Part shown: positions 5,904 through 9,595 of the stretch, piece after piece
Numbering within the stretch: the stretch's first letter is position 1
Layout: each line of letters begins with the position of its first letter
Assembly (NCBI GenBank): GCA_010029175.1
Contig: RGNC01000071.1
Coordinates: forward strand, 1 to 9,595
Origin: Synechococcaceae bacterium WB8_1B_136
GTDB lineage: Bacteria; Cyanobacteriota; Cyanobacteriia; PCC-6307; Cyanobiaceae
Reading direction: 5' to 3'
DNA length: 9,595 nt
Made by a program: the position numbers and the translations under genes
The notes under the pieces: generated by a model
Told to the model about the DNA's origin: nothing
What the model saw: only the letters and a program-made list of their open reading frames with translations
Databases searched by the model: none

Positions 5904-6971
5904 CTACGGCCTGGCCTGCTTTTCCAGCTGCCGCAGGGCTTTGGCCAGCTCAGGCAGCTTGTTGAAGGCGGCCGAGCAGCGCAGCCAGAGGCGGTTTGGG
6001 ATGGCGGGGTAGCCGCTCACCACCTCGCCGGCGGCCACCTCGCCGTGCACGCCGGATTTCGAGGAGGCGATCGATCGATCGCCCATCACCGCCTTGTTGG
6101 CCAGCCCCACCTGGCCCGCGAGGATCACGCCGTTGCCCAGCTTCGCTCCACCGGCGATGCCCACCTGGGCCGCCAGGGCGCAGCCCTTGCCGGTGGTCAC
6201 GCCGTGACCGATGTGCACCAGGTTGTCGATCTTGGTGCCGGCTCCGAGGCGGGTTTCCCCCACCGACGGCCGGTCGATGGTGCTGCCGCAGCCCACCTCC
6301 ACGCCGTCTTCCAGCACCACGAGCCCCGTTTGCGGCATCTTGCGCCAGCCGCTGGCGGTGGGCACGAAGCCGAAGCCCTCGCTGCCGATCACGGCATTGG
6401 AGTGCACCACGCAGCCGAGGCCCAGGCGCGAACCGGGGTGCAGCACGGCGCCGGCGTGGAGCTCGCAGCCCTCACCGATCTGCACGTCGTCGTAAAGCAC
6501 AACGTTGGGGTGGATCACGCAGCTGGCCCCGATCTGCACCTGGGCGCCGATCACCACATGGGCAGCCACGTGCGATCCCATGCCCACCACGGCCGAGGGG
6601 TCGATCACGGCGCTGGGATGGATCCCTGGCGGCAGGGGACGTCGGGGATAGAGGGCATCAAGGGCCTCAGCGAAGCCCAGGCGGGGATCCTGCAGGGCGA
6701 TCCAGGCCATGCCACGGGCGCTGGCCTGCTGCTGCAGCGCCTCCGTCTCATCCCCCCGCAATGGCAGCAGCAGGGCACTGGCGCCACTGGCGGCCAGGGC
6801 TGCTGCCAGGGCATTGCCCGGCTCCAGAAAACTCAGTTGGCCCGGCCGGGCCTGGTCGAGGGCTGCGGCACCCTCCAGTTCGGGGTCGCCAGCCAGGTGG
6901 TGGGGAAGCTGCTCCAGCCCACCACCGTTCCGCACGTCGCTCAGGCGGCTGAGCAGGTCGCTGAAGCGCAT
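5904..6971 (-). CDS. lpxD: UDP-3-O-(3-hydroxyacyl)glucosamine N-acyltransferase
   Basis: Adds the second hydroxyacyl chain, from acyl-ACP, to UDP-3-O-acylglucosamine in lipid A synthesis, acting as a trimer in the cytosol. The 355-residue protein has the N-terminal uridine-binding domain (about 1-110), then a left-handed beta-helix of hexapeptide repeats (about 115-310, for example IHPSAVIDPSAVVG), and a short helical C-terminus. The catalytic His is His256 in KIDNLVHIGHGV, equivalent to His239 of the E. coli enzyme. GSEGFGFVP (197-205) is also typical. The ATG at 6971 gives MRFSDLLSRL, a normal start; a GTG two codons earlier is possible. proB ends 52 bases upstream and leuB starts 43 bases downstream. 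Its presence says that the organism makes acylated lipid A, as other cyanobacteria do. Confidence 0.95.
   Translation of the reverse strand: MRFSDLLSRLSDVRNGGGLEQLPHHLAGDPELEGAAALDQARPGQLSFLEPGNALAAALAASGASALLLPLRGDETEALQQQASARGMAWIALQDPRLGFAEALDALYPRRPLPPGIHPSAVIDPSAVVGMGSHVAAHVVIGAQVQIGASCVIHPNVVLYDDVQIGEGCELHAGAVLHPGSRLGLGCVVHSNAVIGSEGFGFVPTASGWRKMPQTGLVVLEDGVEVGCGSTIDRPSVGETRLGAGTKIDNLVHIGHGVTTGKGCALAAQVGIAGGAKLGNGVILAGQVGLANKAVMGDRSIASSKSGVHGEVAAGEVVSGYPAIPNRLWLRCSAAFNKLPELAKALRQLEKQARP
6067..6082. repeat. 16-base GATC palindrome, expanded HIP1-like site
   Basis: GCGATCGATCGATCGC is a perfect 16-base palindrome with three GATC units, equal to the cyanobacterial HIP1 octamer GCGATCGC stretched by two CGAT units. 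It lies inside lpxD, where it encodes part of GDRSIA (residues 297-302). Confidence 0.6.
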
Positions 6972-7023
6972 GAACACCGTGCACGGCCGGCCGGATCGTA
7001 GGGCTTCCGGGCCGTCGTGCCGG

Positions 7024-8106
7024 TTACCGGGGCCGTGGCACGGCGGTGAGCACCAGCTGATCGCGGTGCACCACCAGACCCCGTTGCCCCATCACCGCCT
7101 GCAGCTCCTCGCTGCTGAGGGCGCTCAGGCCACGTCCCAGTTCCCGCCCCTGCAGGTTCAGCAGTCGCACGGCATCGCGGGGCTGGAACAGCCCCTCCAC
7201 CTGGCGCACCCCAGCGGCCAGCAGCGAGGCCCCCTGCTCCACCAGGGCCCGTTCCGCCCCCTCATCCACCGTGATGCTTCCCTTGGGCACCAGGGCATGG
7301 GCCAGCCAGCCCTTGCGATCGCTGAGGGGCTCGGGGCTGGCGCGGAACAGCGTGCCCCGCGCCTCTCCCGCCAGCAGGGCCTCCAGCACCGCCGGATCCC
7401 GACCATCGGCCAGGCGCACCTGAATGCCACTGGCGGTGGCGATGCGGGCCGCAGCGAGCTTGGTGGTCATGCCGCCGGTGCCCCAGCTGCCGCCGCCCTT
7501 GGCGACCCCGCTGAGGGCTTCGAGCTCCGCCAGGCTGTTCACCTCCGCAATCGGCCGGGCCTCGGCATCGTGGCGGGGATCACCGGAGTAGAGGCGATCC
7601 ACATCGGTGAGCAGGATCAGTTCATCGGCGCCGATGGCCACGGCCACCAGGGCCGAGAGGGTGTCGTTGTCGCCAAAGCGCAGTTCATCGGTGGCCAGGG
7701 TGTCGTTCTCGTTGATCACCGGGGTCACGCCCCAGGCCAGCAGCTGGTCGAGGGTGCGGCAGGCGTTCTGGTAGCGGCGCCTGGAGGCCAGGTCGCCGCG
7801 GGTGAGCAGCACCTGGGCCACGCAGCGGTCGTGGCTCGCGAAGGCCTGGTCGTAGAGGGTCATCAGCCGCCCCTGGCCCACCGCGGCGGCGGCCTGCAGC
7901 GCCGCCACCTCCGCGGGCCGCTGCCGCTGCCCGAGGGCTCGGCAGCCCAGGCCCACGGCGCCGCTGGTGACCAGGGCCACCGGCTCGCCTCGCTGCCACA
8001 GCCCGGCGAGGCTGGCTGCCAGATCGGCAATCACCTGCTCGGTGCTGCGCCGCTCATCGCCCCGCAGCAGGCTGGTGCCCACCTTGATCACGCGCCGTGT
8101 GCCCAT
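7024..8106 (-). CDS. proB: Glutamate 5-kinase
   Basis: Phosphorylates glutamate to gamma-glutamyl phosphate, the first and usually proline-inhibited step of proline synthesis, in the cytosol with ProA. The 360-residue product has the amino acid kinase domain (about 1-255) with VIKVGTSLL (Lys8), VTSGAVGLG (46-54), INENDT (131-136), FGDND (144-148), LLTDVDRLY (165-173) and GTGGMTTK (209-216), followed by a C-terminal PUA domain (about 272-355), as in full-length bacterial enzymes. The ATG at 8106 gives MGTRRVIKVG and lies only three bases after the stop of the YqeG gene, so the two are almost certainly cotranscribed and perhaps translationally coupled. proA is not in the window. No missing residues are apparent. 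Confidence 0.96.
   Translation of the reverse strand: MGTRRVIKVGTSLLRGDERRSTEQVIADLAASLAGLWQRGEPVALVTSGAVGLGCRALGQRQRPAEVAALQAAAAVGQGRLMTLYDQAFASHDRCVAQVLLTRGDLASRRRYQNACRTLDQLLAWGVTPVINENDTLATDELRFGDNDTLSALVAVAIGADELILLTDVDRLYSGDPRHDAEARPIAEVNSLAELEALSGVAKGGGSWGTGGMTTKLAAARIATASGIQVRLADGRDPAVLEALLAGEARGTLFRASPEPLSDRKGWLAHALVPKGSITVDEGAERALVEQGASLLAAGVRQVEGLFQPRDAVRLLNLQGRELGRGLSALSSEELQAVMGQRGLVVHRDQLVLTAVPRPR
7315..7322. repeat. HIP1 octamer GCGATCGC
   Basis: An exact copy of the highly iterated palindrome of cyanobacteria, inside proB. It is the only exact copy I found by eye in the window; such scarcity fits picocyanobacteria, whose genomes are poor in HIP1. Confidence 0.6.
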
Positions 8107-8109
8107 GCC

Positions 8110-8634
8110 TCAGACGAGGGTGGCGCCGGTGAGGCGGGCCAGTTTCACTTCCAGCTGCTGCCAGTGGTCGTGCCGGCAGGGCAGCCCCTCGGGGTTCACG
8201 GGTTTCACCAGCACCGTGTAGAGGCCGAGCCGGTTTCCAGCCAGCACATCGGTGAACACGCGATCCCCCACCAGGGCGACCCGGGTTGGTGGCAGGGCCA
8301 GCTGATCGAGCACCTGGCGCAACGGCCCGCGCCGCGGCTTGCCGGCGTTGGTGGTGTACGAGACACCCAGCTGTTCGGCCACGCTGCCGATGCGGCTGCG
8401 GGAGGGGTTGTTGCTGAACAGGTGCAGGGGCATGCGCTGCTGGGCCTGCCGCAACCAGCGCTCCATGGCCGGGGGCAGTTCCGTGCCCCGCCGTGGCAGC
8501 AGGGTGCGATCCACATCCAGCACCAGGGCCTGGATCCGGCGTTCGATCAGCTGCTCCAGCGGCAGCTCCGCCAGGGTTCCGCCGGCCACCCAATCGGGCT
8601 GCAGCAGCTGCGGCAGTGTCAGCTTCGCCAGCAT
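8110..8634 (-). CDS. YqeG family HAD-IIIA phosphatase
   Basis: A small HAD-superfamily phosphatase of the YqeG type (TIGR01668), about 174 residues, presumably cytosolic; its natural substrate is not known to me. HAD motif I is VLDVDRTLLP with Asp40 and Asp42, motif II is LFSNN (72-76), the conserved lysine is in NAGKPRRGPL (Lys99), and motif III is LVGDRVFTDVLAGNRLG (121-137, Asp124 and Asp129). Some eukaryotic relatives are mitochondrial phosphatidylglycerophosphate phosphatases (PTPMT/GEP4-like), so a lipid phosphate substrate is conceivable but not shown here. I chose the ATG at 8634 (MLAKLTLPQLLQPDW), the usual family start, with a GAGG about eleven bases upstream; longer in-frame starts read into the upstream DUF3727 gene. 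It lies 13 bases after that gene and three bases before proB. Confidence 0.9.
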   Translation of the reverse strand: MLAKLTLPQLLQPDWVAGGTLAELPLEQLIERRIQALVLDVDRTLLPRRGTELPPAMERWLRQAQQRMPLHLFSNNPSRSRIGSVAEQLGVSYTTNAGKPRRGPLRQVLDQLALPPTRVALVGDRVFTDVLAGNRLGLYTVLVKPVNPEGLPCRHDHWQQLEVKLARLTGATLV

Positions 8635-8647
8635 GGGGTCGTCCGCC

Positions 8648-9244
8648 TCAATCGTCCGCCAGTTCGCGCTCATCCAGTTCAGCCTCGATGCGGGGTTGAA
8701 CGCGGTTGAACTCCTCGCCCTCCACCAGCACCGCCTCGCCGTCGTGGATGCGGGCCACCACGAAGAAGGGATCCAGGGGGATGAACAGGCCATAGTCCTG
8801 CCCCTCGGCCCGGAATTGGATGAGCAGCTCATAGAGATCACTGTCCTCATTGCCTTCGTCGTCGAGCTCCTCCTCCAGTTCATCGGGATCCGGCTCCTCC
8901 AGCTCGCCGCTCACGGTGAGGGTCACGGCGGAACGCACCAGGGTGAGGTCGTGCTCCTGGAGCACCACTTCAGCCACCGAGAGGATGCTCTCAGCCCCGT
9001 CGAGCTGCTCGATCACCTCGTCTTCGCCATCGTCGTCCTCGGCGATGCGCACCAGGCACACCGGGGTGTCCACGGGCGTCAGCAGGGCGTAGTCGTGGCC
9101 ATCGAGGGGAATCAACTGCTCCAGGAAGCAGAGCAACTGGCGCCCCTGGCCATCGCGCACCAGCACCGTGGGCACATCGCCGGCCCCGCTCATGTTGGGA
9201 CTGTTCGCATCGGGGCTGTTGGCGTTGGGGCCGTCGGGGCTCAT
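8648..9244 (-). CDS. DUF3727 family acidic protein
   Basis: A 198-residue, very acidic, soluble protein of a family found in cyanobacteria and some plastid lineages; the function is unknown. Two similar modules are visible: DYALLTPVDTPVCLVRI (51-67) and DYGLFIPLDPFFVVARI (150-166), seven identities in 17 positions, separated by an Asp/Glu-rich linker (about 115-137). The first module opens with VLVRDGQGRQLLCFLEQLI, which resembles the small DUF1292 (YrzB) proteins of Firmicutes. The N-terminus (residues 1-19) is a low-complexity run of SP(D/N)xN pentapeptides. I chose the ATG at 9244, 19 bases after the ruvX stop; an ATG at 9193 would skip the repeats and is a real alternative, as neither has a good Shine-Dalgarno. 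The yqeG gene follows 13 bases later. There is no signal peptide or membrane segment. Confidence 0.85.
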   Translation of the reverse strand: MSPDGPNANSPDANSPNMSGAGDVPTVLVRDGQGRQLLCFLEQLIPLDGHDYALLTPVDTPVCLVRIAEDDDGEDEVIEQLDGAESILSVAEVVLQEHDLTLVRSAVTLTVSGELEEPDPDELEEELDDEGNEDSDLYELLIQFRAEGQDYGLFIPLDPFFVVARIHDGEAVLVEGEEFNRVQPRIEAELDERELADD

Positions 9245-9263
9245 GCAGATGGGGCGGATCTCA

Positions 9264-9595
9264 TCAGGATGCCTGCACGACCTCCCCGGGGCCAACCGCA
9301 GGGGTCGCCGCTGCGACCGGCGCAGGCTCCGGCCCCTCCACCAGCCACTGCTCCAGCAGCAGCGCGGCGGCGGCGCTGTCGAGGGCACCACTGCGATCAC
9401 CCTGCAGGCCGTGGCGCTCGCCAGCGGCCCAGCTGCTGGCGTATTCGTTCACGAAGCTGAGGGGCAGCTCCAGGCGCTGCGCCAGGCGCTCGCCGTAGCG
9501 GCGGCAGTGCTCCGCCTGGGCTGTGAGCTGCTGGCTGGCATCGAGGGGCAGGCCCACCACCAGGGCCTCCGCCCTGCGTGCGGCCACCAGCGCTC
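9264..9595 (-). CDS. ruvX: Holliday junction resolvase-like protein RuvX/YqgF, C-terminal part
   Basis: Member of the RuvX/YqgF family, RNase H-like proteins annotated as putative Holliday junction resolvases; the E. coli homologue is also linked to pre-16S rRNA 5'-end processing. The gene enters from the right edge, so the N-terminal strand with the first catalytic Asp is missing and about 109 codons are visible. Seen are VVGLPLDASQQLTAQAEHC, a conserved block with the usual T-x-Q-A, then FVNEYASSWAA in place of the more common VDER-type motif, keeping the acidic Glu, and GALDSAAAALLLEQWL with the last Asp. After this comes an Ala/Pro-rich tail of about 25 residues (EGPEPAPVAAATPAVGPGE). The stop lies 19 bases before the DUF3727 gene. 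The family call is firm; the enzymatic role in cyanobacteria is not established by this sequence. Confidence 0.87.
   Translation of the reverse strand, partial: ALVAARRAEALVVGLPLDASQQLTAQAEHCRRYGERLAQRLELPLSFVNEYASSWAAGERHGLQGDRSGALDSAAAALLLEQWLVEGPEPAPVAAATPAVGPGEVVQAS

Noticed and set aside
5859..7001. A 380-codon open frame on the plus strand
   Set aside because: It is the reverse frame of lpxD; the apparent GVxHxAG-like repeats are only the complement of the LpxD hexapeptide repeats, not a repeat protein.
6709..8709. A 666-codon open frame on the plus strand
   Set aside because: It runs antisense through lpxD, proB, yqeG and part of the DUF3727 gene, all firmly identified on the minus strand. 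Its Gln/His/Gly/Ala-rich composition is what the reverse frame of GC-rich genes gives.
8635..8883. A longer YqeG protein starting at 8883
   Set aside because: The added 83 residues (Trp/Arg/Ser-rich) come from another frame of the DUF3727 gene and match nothing in the HAD family.

Overview
The window is a GC-rich stretch of cyanobacterial chromosome, most likely from a Cyanobium or Synechococcus-type picocyanobacterium. The reasons are the near-identical N-terminus of a cyanobacterial class II fructose-bisphosphate aldolase, the cyanobacterial ruvX / DUF3727 / yqeG / proB set, high GC, tight packing, and only one exact HIP1 octamer (GCGATCGC) found by eye, where many other cyanobacteria would show more. 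The lineage is an inference from these features.

All thirteen protein genes lie on the minus strand, so transcription runs from high to low coordinates. In that order they are: ruvX (Holliday-junction resolvase-like, 5' end outside the window), a DUF3727 protein, a YqeG-type HAD phosphatase, proB (proline synthesis), lpxD (lipid A), leuB (leucine synthesis), prk (Calvin cycle), a 60-residue protein of unknown function, a prepilin peptidase (pilD), accD (fatty acid synthesis), a small secreted protein, a Gfo/Idh/MocA oxidoreductase, and the first 38 codons of fba (Calvin cycle/glycolysis). Gaps are 3 to about 120 bases. Two junctions (small ORF/pilD and accD/secreted protein) are TGATG one-base overlaps that suggest translational coupling. 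No stretch above 300 bases lacks a gene. I see no RNA gene, mobile element, CRISPR array or attachment site.

The genes are mostly housekeeping, and their grouping looks like a long co-directional run rather than one pathway. ruvX to proB forms a compact block, followed by lpxD, leuB and prk at 43-58 base spacings. The widest gap (about 119 bases) follows prk, so a new transcription unit may start there with the small ORF, pilD, accD and the genes beyond. prk and fba bracket the left half, both serving carbon fixation.

I find no hidden system of an obviously new kind. The most interesting points are a class I (proteobacterial-type) phosphoribulokinase with a single cysteine, an internally duplicated acidic DUF3727 protein beside ruvX, a secreted two-cysteine protein resembling surface-adhesin E proteins coupled to accD, and an unannotated-looking 60-residue protein coupled to pilD.
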